Assembly: GCA_034687125.1 (NCBI GenBank)
Contig: JAQGBZ010000004.1
Span: 496,001 to 560,000, forward strand
DNA length: 64,000 nt
Direction of reading: 5' to 3'
Source of the DNA: Neelides folsomi
Lineage: Eukaryota > Arthropoda > Collembola > Neelipleona > Neelidae
Made by a program: the position numbers and the translations under genes. The notes under the pieces were generated by a model, which was not told where the DNA came from, made no database searches, and saw only the letters and a program-made list of their open reading frames with translations. The first letter of the stretch is position 1. Every line of letters starts with the position of its first letter. Of the stretch, positions 28,501 to 36,963 are shown in pieces.

Positions 28501-28753
28501 CGGCGAATGGCTCCGGAGATGGCTCAGAGAATCTTTCGAATCTCATTCAGTCGACGACGTCTCTTTGGTCCACACCATGTATGAAAAACTGAAGAAACCG
28601 ACTTGCACTGATGGTCGCGGACGGATCCTGCCCCTTATTGAATTGTACTCGGATGGGATGTGCCATGCAAGTGCATTGAGCTCAGGTTCGGGTTTTTGGG
28701 GTCTTTGGATGGAAGTCGGAAGTGTGGTGATGGCCCTTCTCATCCTCTTTTGA
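1599..28753 (+). CDS. Chaoptin-like leucine-rich-repeat cell-surface protein, 15 exons, 5' end missing
   Basis: Exons, each with AG/GT borders and matching phases: 1599-1746, 5610-5720, 8638-8830, 14013-14189, 14683-14995, 17636-18281, 20713-21460, 22310-22381, 23611-23711, 23802-23898, 24279-24482, 25491-25759, 26045-26211, 26455-26817, 28446-28753. Together they give about 1304 codons of near-continuous LRRs (LxxLxLxxN pattern, for example LTMLDLSGNYL and LVHLNLSTNRL). Exon 15 holds a C-terminal cap (CDC, then two further Cys) and ends in a roughly 23-residue hydrophobic tail after a Ser/Gly stretch, as in GPI signals. Drosophila chaoptin is a GPI-linked LRR adhesion protein of about 1300 residues, and the layout of the last four exons resembles its C-terminus from memory. 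Two low-complexity inserts interrupt the repeats in exons 6 and 7. No signal peptide or N-terminal Cys cap is visible, so upstream exon(s) are missing. The LRR identity is very sure. The chaoptin assignment is likely, but another extracellular LRR paralogue is possible. Confidence 0.85.
2319..2862 (-). CDS. MULE transposase C-terminal fragment with SWIM zinc finger
   Basis: The frame is open from a possible splice acceptor at 2863-2865 (or from the deletion border) down to a stop at 2319, about 180 codons. It contains CTCPFYIKNFVCKH, the CxC...CxH pattern of a SWIM zinc finger. Upstream is a segment reading IKDEGTLRERLQLREF, of the kind found between the DDE domain and SWIM finger of MULE transposases. 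A basic tail (KRKRGRPSK, AT-hook-like) follows. The first in-frame Met is at 2729, but family-like sequence extends above it. The DDE catalytic domain is absent, so this is a remnant. Confidence 0.7.
3142..3366 (-). pseudogene. Possible N-terminal fragment of the same MULE transposase
   Basis: This 74-codon frame lies within the MULE, upstream of the SWIM fragment. It has an acidic start (ESESDIDENDDE) followed by FDWIKTCELPNLKDAQLV, which loosely resembles the short N-terminal domain of MULE proteins. About 280 bp separate it from the SWIM fragment, far too little for the catalytic core. The assignment rests mainly on position. Confidence 0.35.
7141..7265. repeat. 33-bp tandem repeat, about 3.5 copies
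   Basis: A 33-bp unit starting GTTATAATCAGGTTATTATA begins at 7178 and 7211 and partly at 7244, with a diverged copy before them. Each unit is internally palindromic (GGTTATTATAACC). It lies in intron 2 of the LRR gene. Confidence 0.8.
8199..8217 (+). repeat. Interstitial TTAGG run
   Basis: There are nearly four head-to-tail copies of TTAGG, the common arthropod telomere unit. The phase and length are exactly those of the run at 1063-1081. The two runs may belong to the same dispersed repeat. Confidence 0.6.
9132..9201. repeat. Left copy of a diverged direct duplication
   Basis: About 70 bp starting TAATTACTTTCAGTTCCAAG recur at 10311-10380 in the same orientation. Weaker similarity continues to about 9410, where the order AATAGC, ATGATTAAATA, GTTAAATAAATAAATAT, then ACCCAAACA matches the downstream copy. 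The left copy keeps the site where the right copy carries an inserted element. Confidence 0.65.
10311..10380. repeat. Right copy of a diverged direct duplication
   Basis: This is the partner of 9132-9201. The duplicated stretch resumes around the pogo-like element, at 10500-10524 and 11028-11080, so the duplication is older than that insertion. Confidence 0.65.
10523..11029 (-). mobile_element. pogo-like (Tc1/mariner superfamily) non-autonomous element
   Basis: The ends are inverted repeats (CCGTATTCGCCCATGA at 10525, complement at 11027), flanked by TA at 10523-10524 and 11028-11029. Element length is 503 bp. Near both ends the motif CCGGACATAA is repeated several times in alternating orientations. 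On the minus strand a short ORF (10859 down to 10707) starts MPRRQFSVEFKLKVIRYAET and reads through KHFKVEAKSIRLWKK, a helix-turn-helix start like that of pogo/CENP-B or brinker-type DNA-binding domains. The rest of the transposase is missing. Confidence 0.75.
10707..10859 (-). pseudogene. Helix-turn-helix N-terminus of a pogo-like transposase
   Basis: About 50 codons from ATG at 10859, then a stop. The pattern FSVEFKLKVIRYAE...A.KHFKVEAKSIRLWKK is the usual N-terminal DNA-binding domain of pogo/Tigger-like proteins. No catalytic domain follows within the element. Confidence 0.6.
11668..14012. other. Remainder of LRR intron 3
   Basis: AT-rich sequence after the GT92-like remnant. A dense TATGGTA/ATACCATA microsatellite-like patch lies at about 13160-13250. 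No gene is supported. Confidence 0.4.
14996..17635. other. Intron 5 of the LRR gene
   Basis: It holds the half MITE at 15577. A possible transposon end, TACAGGGTGATCC near 17472, has no partner seen. The rest is AT-rich with no recognisable coding sequence. Confidence 0.4.
15577..15631 (+). mobile_element. Half copy of the hairpin MITE
   Basis: It keeps only the left arm of the ~80-bp MITE (TACAGTGTGAGCCATAAGTT, then CTTTCTTTTTTAAATAAAC). The right arm is gone. It lies in LRR intron 5. Confidence 0.6.
17855..18060 (+). other. Ser/Pro/Asn-rich insert between LRRs (exon 6)
   Basis: About 70-75 residues of the LRR protein (roughly residues 387-462 of the visible part) lose the Leu spacing and become rich in Ser, Pro, Thr, Asn, Glu and His. 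Typical repeats resume at the segment FPNLRELSLS. It is probably a disordered loop between repeats. The surrounding exon stays open and in frame, so it is coding rather than a retained intron: no consistent GT/AG pair is needed here. Confidence 0.6.
18282..20712. other. Intron 6 of the LRR gene
   Basis: A stretch at about 18590-19200 is less AT-rich and gives overlapping ORFs on both strands, with no homology I recognise. The intron ends with the MITE at 20553-20632 and the acceptor at 20711-20712. Confidence 0.4.
20553..20632 (+). mobile_element. Hairpin MITE, diverged copy
   Basis: A palindromic ~80-bp unit with arms GGGCAATAAATTGCTTTC and GAAAGCAGTTTATGGCC. It ends in TATA on both sides. 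It is about 80 bp upstream of the acceptor of LRR exon 7. Confidence 0.7.
20957..21090 (+). other. Ala/Ser/Pro-rich insert between LRRs (exon 7)
   Basis: A second low-complexity insert of about 45 residues, starting near AALTKKAGAAAMSAA, separates two ordinary repeats of the LRR protein (roughly residues 611-658 of the visible part). Its DNA is clearly more GC-rich than the introns around it. An opposite-strand open frame of 150 codons across this exon is a shadow of it. Confidence 0.55.
24055..24133 (+). mobile_element. Hairpin MITE, full copy
   Basis: The arms GTGGGCCATAAGTTACTTT and AAAGCAACTTATGGCCCAC form a near-perfect hairpin flanked by TA-rich ends. It lies in intron 10 of the LRR gene, about 145 bp before exon 11. 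Confidence 0.8.
25774..25885. repeat. 28-bp tandem repeat, 4 copies
   Basis: Four 28-bp units start AAATAAAGTTAAATAAGTAA with small differences. The array starts 14 bases after the donor of LRR exon 12. Confidence 0.75.
26818..28445. other. Last intron of the LRR gene
   Basis: AT-rich microsatellite-like patches (27040-27150 and 27555-27640, ATAC/GTAT words) and a more GC-rich part before the acceptor at 28444-28445. No further coding exon fits the phase (phase 1 on both sides). Confidence 0.45.
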
Positions 28754-28783
28754 ATCTTCTGAGTGTTCTGAGCCCCAGGAAAT

Positions 28784-28789
28784 AATAAA
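28784..28789 (+). terminator. AATAAA polyadenylation signal of the LRR gene
   Basis: A canonical AATAAA lies 30 bases after the TGA stop at 28751-28753. This gives a very short 3' untranslated region and supports the placement of the last exon. Confidence 0.6.
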
Positions 28790-28799
28790 GGCTTCATAG

Positions 28800-29795
28800 G
28801 GGGATTAGAAGCTAATTAATTAATATTGATTCTGGGAATACTTCCCTAATCGGATATTATTACAAAGATTAAATATTTCCCAGCATCTTTCTCATACACA
28901 TCTTTATACTTATACTATGAGATATACATAAATTACAAATGTATATAGTATGTACAATGTTGTAATATATGCAATATCTGTATAGGTATACATAATATCT
29001 GTATGTAATATATTATGTATGTATTGATATGTATGAGAGAAATTGACAGAGGAGAATAAATTGGGTAAGCTGAATATTACAATGTTTGAAGATAGAGAGA
29101 TGAATCTGTTAATGAAATGAAGATCTTCGACGAGCTTTCCCTTTGAATCCACATTTACTTTGATACATTTGCATAATGTAATAACCGGACTACATTATAT
29201 AAATGGTAACGGCTGGTTTTATATTCATATAAAATGGGAATGGAATGGGTGTATGCAATGTGGAGGATTTTTATGTATGATATGTATGAGAAATAGTTCA
29301 AAGAATATCAGCTCTCACTTTCATCACAAATGATCAAAGGATGGTTCATTTATGAGTCGGGCTAATACAATCCAATCCATTAATTATTTTATCAACAGCA
29401 TTTCGATGCTTTGACTCTTTCTGGATCATTATTTTAATTCAAGAATGCTGATGAGATTCAATTTTGTTTAAATGACAACTCGGTTACTATTTACTAAAAT
29501 AAAATTTTATTAAAAATTTAACATAAATTCAAATTTTGTATTCGACCAACTCTTGCTTAATGATATTTTAGTATAGGTTTAACAATTTTTGTTCAATTGC
29601 AAAAATGACATTGAAATTGTACGTAAATAAACATAAAATCTATGCAGAGTAATGTAGGATAAACAATTGTATTTTAAAGACGGATTGTAAATGCTGAATT
29701 AAATACCGCTTGTAAATACAACAGTGTATAATATGTTACATAAAAATAATCAAAGTGCATAAAATGTAATAAGAATAAAATAATTTTTTACAATT
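28800..29795. other. Gene-free AT-rich spacer
   Basis: It lies downstream of the LRR gene. It contains ATAC/GTAT microsatellite-like sequence at about 28900-29030. Nothing else is supported. Confidence 0.4.
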
Positions 29796-30628
29796 GTGCT
29801 ACCAGGGAAGACCATAGAGGATCTAATGCAATAGGGCCTAAATACTAAAGGGTCTAAAACAAAAGGACCTAAACCAAAGGAACTAATTCTAAAAAACCTA
29901 AGTATAAAAGAATCTAAGCATAAAAGGGTCTAAACACTAAAGCATCCCATAGATATTGCATCTAAGTATTAAAGGGTCTAATATTTATGAAGAAATTGCA
30001 GATCTTAACGAAATGCAAGAATCTTAATAGATTAGAAATTAGATTTTGTACATAACTTATTACATCTTCAGTTCAAGGAAAAAGATAAGATTTTATCTTT
30101 TCTTAAATTGAATATATAGAAGTAATATACCATATACAGGGCACAGATATACAGATGTAAATCTACGTACCATTTTGACGGTTCCATTCCAATTACATAG
30201 ATCGTAGTGAATGAAATATCGGTAAATTATTGAGTAATGTTCAAGGTGCATACAGGTAAATCTTTCATACAACTTGATTCAAAATATTGTTGTAATTATT
30301 GTTTAAAAACTTAAAAACTATTAAAAATATGCAAAATAAAAGTATATCTATCTTATTCAATTTAAGTATTAAATAGATGAATCTTTTTTCCAGTAATGCC
30401 CATAATCTAATTTTTATTAAGATTTGCAGTTTCTTCATAAATATTAGACCCTTTGTACTTAGATGCAATATCTATGGGATGCTTTAGTGTTTAGACCCTT
30501 TTATGCTTAGATCCTTTTATACTTAGGTTCTTTAGAAGTAGTTCCTTTGGTTTAGGTCCTTTTGTTTTGGGCCGTTTAGTATTTAGGCCCTATTGCATTA
30601 GATCCTCTATGCCGCTCCCGTGCTACCA
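29796..30628. mobile_element. Foldback element with 9-bp target duplication
   Basis: Inverted repeats of about 215 bp (29805-30020 and 30405-30619) enclose a unique AT-rich centre. The flanks carry a 9-bp direct duplication GTGCTACCA at 29796-29804 and 30620-30628. The arms consist of tandem short words of the kind (A)AAAGGGTCTAA, with at least eight variants per arm. No ORF of note is present. The 9-bp duplication suggests mobilisation by a MULE-type transposase, but its termini differ from the MULE at 1945-3885. Confidence 0.8.
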
Positions 30629-33600
30629 ATACTGCCATAATGAAATTTCAGTATTTGCTCTGTGTACTCGATAAATCTTACGAAGACATAAATTCTGAAT
30701 TTACCAACAAACTACATAAATATGTAAATAATTAAAAGTATACAGAACTTTAAATCCGAATGGTATTTATATTAAATTATATTATAATGACGTATTCTAA
30801 TTTTGTAAATAAATAGTTAGGTTCTACCCCTCTCTCTTGCAATTATATTCTGTAGTTATAATATATACCAAAGTACCTAAAGTCATCCTTTAATAAATAA
30901 GATAATGCTGCTTAATGTTAATTAGTTAATAAAAACGAAGTAAATATAACATAATAAAAATAATACCCTTTACCTTTATCATTGTGTTAAACATAAAAGT
31001 TAAACATTTTAAGGATATACTCCACATTAATACTTGTATGTTAGTAAGTTAAAATGATACATTAAAATGCTATGCAGATATCTCGCTGTATCTGTACCTG
31101 GAATTACAAATTAGGAACATGTTATTTACGCTCACTCTGTTCTATTAACGTGTACTAATTAGTAATTCTATCATTTGTCATTTTGTCAATCTTCCTCTCT
31201 AAAGAGGACCATGAGTATTGAGCAATAAATATAAAATTTATATACTTCAACCCTTTGTTTTGTTTATTGGAATCGAGTGAGTCACTGGACTGTTAAAACC
31301 TACCTGTATAAAACCTTTATACCTACAGTACTATACTTGCAGTTTTTTTTACATATACAGAGTGTTTTTACATATTGATATCCGTGTATAAAGGCTTGAA
31401 AGTCAGAAGAAAAAGTGTAAAAGGTGAGTGAATGTAAAATTAGCTCCTTGTGTCAATTTGTGAGCCTTCGTCCATCTCTCACCCTGAGAGCAGTTTGGGG
31501 AAATCCCTTATGAAAACCTTTTGGATCTCTCCCCTTGTTTGTTCCGAGGAAATTCCCACTCCTCTCATTCTTATTCCTTCTGACCATCAACCTCCACGTT
31601 GTTTTGGAGGGAAGAATGGGGAAACGTCCTTGTACATTTCCTTTGGTCTGTTCATGTTCCATTGATTTCTGATTTGGCATCCATTCCTCATGAGGATTGA
31701 TCGACTCGCGTATAGACACGGAAAAGGGAATGAGAGGGAAAAGTCGAGAAAGGCGCGTAGAGTTCTTTTTATATGCGGAAAAAACCTCATTACATATCAA
31801 TTTATGGCTTCCATTATCTCGCATCTGAGGGGAAGAGCGGCGGGATGAGGGAGCCACATCGCCCACATTGAAAGATCCGCACGCATTTAGGCAATCTCAC
31901 ACGCTCCGACCTGAACCAATCTTCCCTATTAACAACTCGAACCGGTGAACTCAAATGCATATTCTCCCGCCTGACTAGTTCCAACGTTATTATGGTGAGC
32001 TATATGGTGCGATATAGGAATTTATATTTCCTGGCCTATTAACAATCTCAATCGGTTTGTCTGGAGCTGGAGAAGGACAAGGAGAACTATTAGCCATGTA
32101 TTAGCCATGTATTACTATTAGCCATGTATTAGCCATATATTACTATTAGCCATGTATTAGCCATGTATTATGATATGTATTAGATATGTATTAGTATTAG
32201 CCATGGAGGATGTACAGAGTGGCGGAGCTTAGCTAAGCTCAAATGGAAATGGATTGAGGGAGAGCAACAATTAAATTTCCACGGATCGATCCTTCCCCCT
32301 AAGAGAACATTGAGTGTTTCCTCCCTCTGAGGAAACCGGATCGTAATCCACCCCAAATCGTAAGTAAAGATTAAAGAAGATCCAACAAAAGAAAGGCCTC
32401 TTTAAGAATGTGTCTTCAAAACTTTTCTCTTTTACTTCTTTGCTCTCTCACTTTCCTCCATGGTCAATTCGGAAGCTTAAAATTGAGCCGAATTGCGTTT
32501 ACTCGACACGACCGATTTTTCTCCTATTGTTAAAGCCCTAACTTTACCTCTTCTTTATTCCCAAAATCACTTAAATCTAATTACCTTACATACCAACTTC
32601 AACTCATTCCGACAATTTCCTTAAATTGGTCCAGATAAATCAGAGTTAGTTTTAACTTAGAAATTAATGGCAACTATTATTACAAAAAAGCTTTTAGTTT
32701 TCAAAGGAAATTCCATCTATGAATATTTATCATTAAAATATTAATATTTTAAAATATATGGTATGAAAAATGTTTTATATCTGTAAAATAATAAATAATA
32801 TACATTTTAAAATTGACATGTCAAGGTGAATGAAGCGGATCAATTTTGATCAAAATTGAATTCGTGTCAAAAAGTCGATATAGGATGGTTGAAATTGAAG
32901 TCTTGGAGATCGGGATCGAGATCGCGATGAGGAAGTCACGCGAGAGGGAAGATATCAAGATTGGATGTGATCCGATTCAAACCATCTTCTTCTCTCTCTC
33001 TTCAACTTCTCACTCATCTCACTCATCTGAACTTTAGAGCCCTAAAAGTCCGAATTCGGGTATAACCGGAGTTCCCTGAATGAACTCTCCTCGAATGCAC
33101 AAGATATGACTACAAGATATGACTTAATGTTGAGAGATCTCCGAAAGAGGAGAGATATGAATTCCCTACTTGTGTTTCCGCCCGAAAATAATGATTTCTA
33201 TTTCTCATTTTATTCCACGCTCCCACGCAGAAGGAAATATTTTCCGAGGCAGTGGAGGAAGAAGCGGAAGAATAAGAACAATGTCAGAAATGATGATTGC
33301 ATATTGCACTCTCGCAGACGGAGGGAATGGCCATCATCATCGACATCATCTTCATCTTTGGATATACATCTTTGGCTCTTTGGGTTCTTTGGGTGAAAGA
33401 TATTTGATCACAAAAGTGAAACTTTTGGGCCTTCATGAGGAAGTAGTAAAAGGAGCACTTGAGACACGTCGACTCAACTACATGTGCGAGACGTGCAGGA
33501 CGGATCTCATGATTTTTACACAAACCCTCACCAATTTCATCCCCCTTCCGCAATTTACGCATTCCTATGTAGATCGGGATCATTCTGGTAGAAAATTCAT

Positions 33601-34324
33601 TTTCAAAATACAATTTACTATAGCTCAAAATTGAACGAACCCTTCTATAAAATATCCCATTTTAGAAACATAGTCACACTGTACCCAACACCACTTTGGT
33701 GAATCTTATAAACTTATAAGTATCTATTATAGTACTATTACCATATATTACATTGAGTGTTTAATTAAAATTGAGAGTGTTTTGGACCATTGATAAATAA
33801 AGGTGAATTAATTAACATTGGAAATTTAATATAAATGATATAAACCACTTTTAGATATAAAGGTGAAAGCACTCTTGGAGTGAATTGGTTGAAACCAAGT
33901 TTCCGGAATTGGAATATTTCTCATTGGGAGTTATAAAAATAAAGGCGGACAAGAAAGGGGCAGATGAGAGAGAATGGGCCAAATGGGACTTGTGAAGAAT
34001 TGACCACATAACAAAAGAATACGTGATGATAACAAAGGGAGCCCCCGCCTATATTGTGTTCGCGGAATTGGGATTCCAAAGGTCGCGCTGAGCTTGACAA
34101 AAGGTGAACATCGGAGGAACACAAGCGGACTGTGAATTATGGCATTAATTAGCTTTGGTCGGACAGGTCAAATAGATTGACCTTTCCTCCCTCTTTTTTC
34201 CCTCCTACAATTCATTCATTTCCCCTTCTTGATTAGAAACCATGAAAAATTATCAGACTCAAAACAATTAAAAATCCAGTAATGAAATTCATCGGAATTA
34301 ATTTAATTAATACATATATCTGTA
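30629..34324. other. Gene-free spacer with a less AT-rich part
   Basis: From about 31440 to 34200 the sequence is less AT-rich and therefore has several overlapping ORFs of 60-154 codons on both strands. None shows a domain, cysteine pattern or splice structure I can defend. It contains the tandem repeat at 32087-32206. Confidence 0.4.
32087..32206. repeat. 28-bp tandem repeat built of TAGCCATGTAT words
   Basis: Three or more 28-bp units, each containing two copies of TAGCCATGTAT followed by TACTAT, then decaying copies. Confidence 0.75.
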
Positions 34325-35212
34325 TACTAGGAAGGTGCGACAAAAATGTCCGACAGTAATAAACTATTAACATTTTTTCCAAGAATAATGTACCAAATTG
34401 AAGCTTAATATGTACGATTAAAACACCATATCACTTATTCGAAAATTCCTCCTTGGTGCTTGACACACTCCTTAAGACTCGGGATCCACTTGTCAATCGC
34501 AGAACGAATTTGAACGATTGGATATTTCTTCCATGCTTTCTTCAAATCTTTTTTGAGGCTTACCAGATTTGCATGGCGTTTTAACAGACATCCAGATCCA
34601 ACTTACTCCAATGGGTTCAAATCTGGAGACGCTGAGGGCCAATCTCCCTTAGAAATGAAATTCTGAACGTTGTTTTTCAACCATTCCTGAGTCTGCTTTG
34701 CTTGATAGGATGGGGCAGAATCCTGCATGAATTTCCAGTTTTTATCTTCAAAAACTGGAAATTGTTGAGTGGAAGAACAATCGGTTCAGGATATCGGACT
34801 GGTAATCTGCACGAAGCTTCACACACTGCTCGACAAAGGAAAGTTTGGTCTTCCCTCTCCAATTTACCCCAACCCAAATCATTACCGACGCTGGATGATG
34901 CTGATGAGTAACTTTTCTCATTGATTTTGGAATATCCTTGGTAGATTTTGTGTAAATTTTATCGTTTTGCTCATTAAAGTGCGCTTCAATTGTAAAAATC
35001 TTTGAAAAGCTTGATAATTTTGACCTGAAGTTTGAATTACACCGCGCTTTTGTTTTGTGGTCACCATTTTGATTTCTGGCGTTTAATAAAAGTGGCGTGG
35101 GCGGCACGCCGTGGCGAGCCTTCCCCATGAAGGGGGCGGCGGGGAGCCTGCGCGAAAGCCAAAGAAAGGTAAAAATTGGGCAAGTCGGACACTTTGGCAG
35201 CCTCACCTAGTA
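34325..35212 (-). mobile_element. mariner-family DNA transposon, internally deleted
   Basis: The ends CTAGGAAGGTGCGAC (34327) and the complement of GGCAGCCTCACCTAG (35210) are imperfect inverted repeats sharing TGTCCGAC. TA flanks both sides. Element length is 884 bp, against about 1.3 kb for whole mariners. It encodes a broken minus-strand transposase. It is a decayed, non-autonomous copy. Confidence 0.8.
34424..35067 (-). pseudogene. mariner transposase pseudogene
   Basis: A likely start, MVTTKQKRGV, is at 35067. Most of the N-terminal DNA-binding half is missing: sequence jumps, in another frame, to KIFTIEAHFNEQNDKIY, then HPASVMIWVGV, GKTKLSFVEQ and, in a further frame, FMQDSAPSYQAKQTQEWL and SASPDLNPLE. 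These are typical blocks around the second and third catalytic acidic residues of mariner transposases (QDSAPxH and SPDLNPxD). A Tyr stands where His is usual in QDSAPSY, and PLE ends at an in-frame stop. The frame then runs on to a family-like C-terminus, KHQGGIFE. At least two frame changes plus the large deletion make it inactive. Confidence 0.75.
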
Positions 35213-36048
35213 TATTAGTATGTAGGAAATACTAAATATTTACTAAATATTATGTATAATATAATGTACATTCTCGATGCCATCAATATTAATTTTAAAT
35301 ATCATTTATAATAATTTAATCATCAATATTTCATTAGTTGCGTTTCTCATTTGTTTCTACATATTTTTATAGTTATTATAGTCATATACCTAATTAACTC
35401 ATGGATCAAATTTTCTTCAATGTGCTGGTCGTGTTTAAATGAAATTATCAAAATTATAAGAATATTCGAAAGTTTGAAATATTTTATAAGAAATAAAAAG
35501 GAATTCTGAAAGCGGAAATGGTAAAGTTGTGGAAGTGAAATGGAATCGAGCGAGAGAGGGAAAGCCGCGTGTCTTTACGAAAGGGTAAATTAAGTGTTTA
35601 ATTTACTATTCAATCTAAGATCCAAGACCAAGGGGGAGTTTGCATGAAGAAGGTAAAGGTTTCCGAGGCGAAGACGCTTTTATTGGAAATGAGACGAAGA
35701 AAGGGAACCCAAGGCCCATTCAATTGACTCAATAGGCTTTATTATGTAAAGTGAGTTAGGGGAAAGTCTTGTACGACAGTCATGCCAGTCTTGCCCAGAA
35801 TCTCATTAACGGTGATTTACACGTCGTCCCAAACTTAATTAACAGCTTGTTTGCACATGTTAAACCTTGATTTGGGGAAAGGAGTGAAAAGACAGAAAGT
35901 TTGTGCATTTTTCATTCCCCTCAAATTGTTTCACAGAGTTTTCCAAAATGATCCATCTTAATAATTGCTTCTTTCTACCATTCTTCATTTTATAGTTCTT
36001 ATAATTTATTCTTATACACTACTCTGTATTTACCTTATGGCAATATAT

Positions 36049-36074
36049 ACAGGGTGGGCCATAAGCGTCTTTCC
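36049..36074 (+). mobile_element. Partial hairpin MITE arm
   Basis: ACAGGGTGGGCCATAAGCGT matches the left end of the MITE family, but the sequence departs afterwards and no right arm follows. It may be a truncated copy or a relative with the same terminus. Confidence 0.45.
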
Positions 36075-36884
36075 CCTATTATTGCTCCTAAATAAAATTG
36101 AATAAATTGTGTTCGAATATTGTGAATTTTGTGAACCCCTGGAAAGGGATTTCTTTTTGATCTTTAATTTCCTCGAGGACTTTTCCTTATGCATGTAGTT
36201 AAATAGGAGGAGAAACACGTTTAAAGACTCACCCTCTGAATTCATTCTCTTATTAACGAGAGACCGCTTTTGGGGTTCGACAAAGAAACTCGGGCTGGTA
36301 ATTTCATTTCGGCCCAAATGTGTGAGTAATTGTAATGGGAAGGACGTAGGGGCGAAACCACGTCCTAAGTTCCAAATTAGTATGTTCCTAATGTGCTCAT
36401 TAAACCATGCATAGATCCTCTAATGACAGAATTTTCCCCCGGAATTGAACAAGAGACGGTTGCCACGGTGGTCCGGATTAGAATACGCTCAAACTCCTTT
36501 CTCTCTCTCCAGACCTTAATTCGACTCTTCAGACGAATTATGCAAAGAAAATGGCTACACCAGAAACCCCACGGCCACAAAAACCACTGCGATATGCCCC
36601 CATCTTATTTTATTCAACCTTGTTGGAGATATTAAGGAGATAATGCGTAAATGCAGATCTTTTCCATGATCTGCTCGATTACCAAATAATTGGACAGATT
36701 CTCATCATTACCAAACTACATGCACATTATTTATTTAATTTCGTATATCTACTACTACAACAACTTTTTACTTATACTTGTATTCGTAAATATACCATAC
36801 ACCTTATACAATTATAATAATTGTACTGTACATATTGTACAAATATATCCAGATACTGATAATAAAAAATTTATTGTTTATTAT

Positions 36885-36963
36885 ACAGGGTGGGCCATAA
36901 GTTACTTTCTTTTTTATACTATTGTTTATTTAAAAAAGAAAGCAACTTATGGCCCAACCTGTA
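36885..36963 (-). mobile_element. Hairpin MITE, full copy in opposite orientation
   Basis: Same ~80-bp family: arms GGTGGGCCATAAGTTACTTT and AAAGCAACTTATGGCCCAAC. The asymmetric centre (TTTAAATAAACAAT) reads on the minus strand, so it is inverted relative to the copies at 24055 and 44682. Confidence 0.8.

Noticed and set aside
31453-31866. 137-codon minus-strand ORF
   Set aside because: No family features. It overlaps open frames on both strands in a compositionally richer block.
33106-33634. Overlapping ORFs of 96, 154 and 114 codons
   Set aside because: Three frames are open at once. The His/Ser runs come from a CATCAT-type simple repeat, so there is no evidence of a gene.
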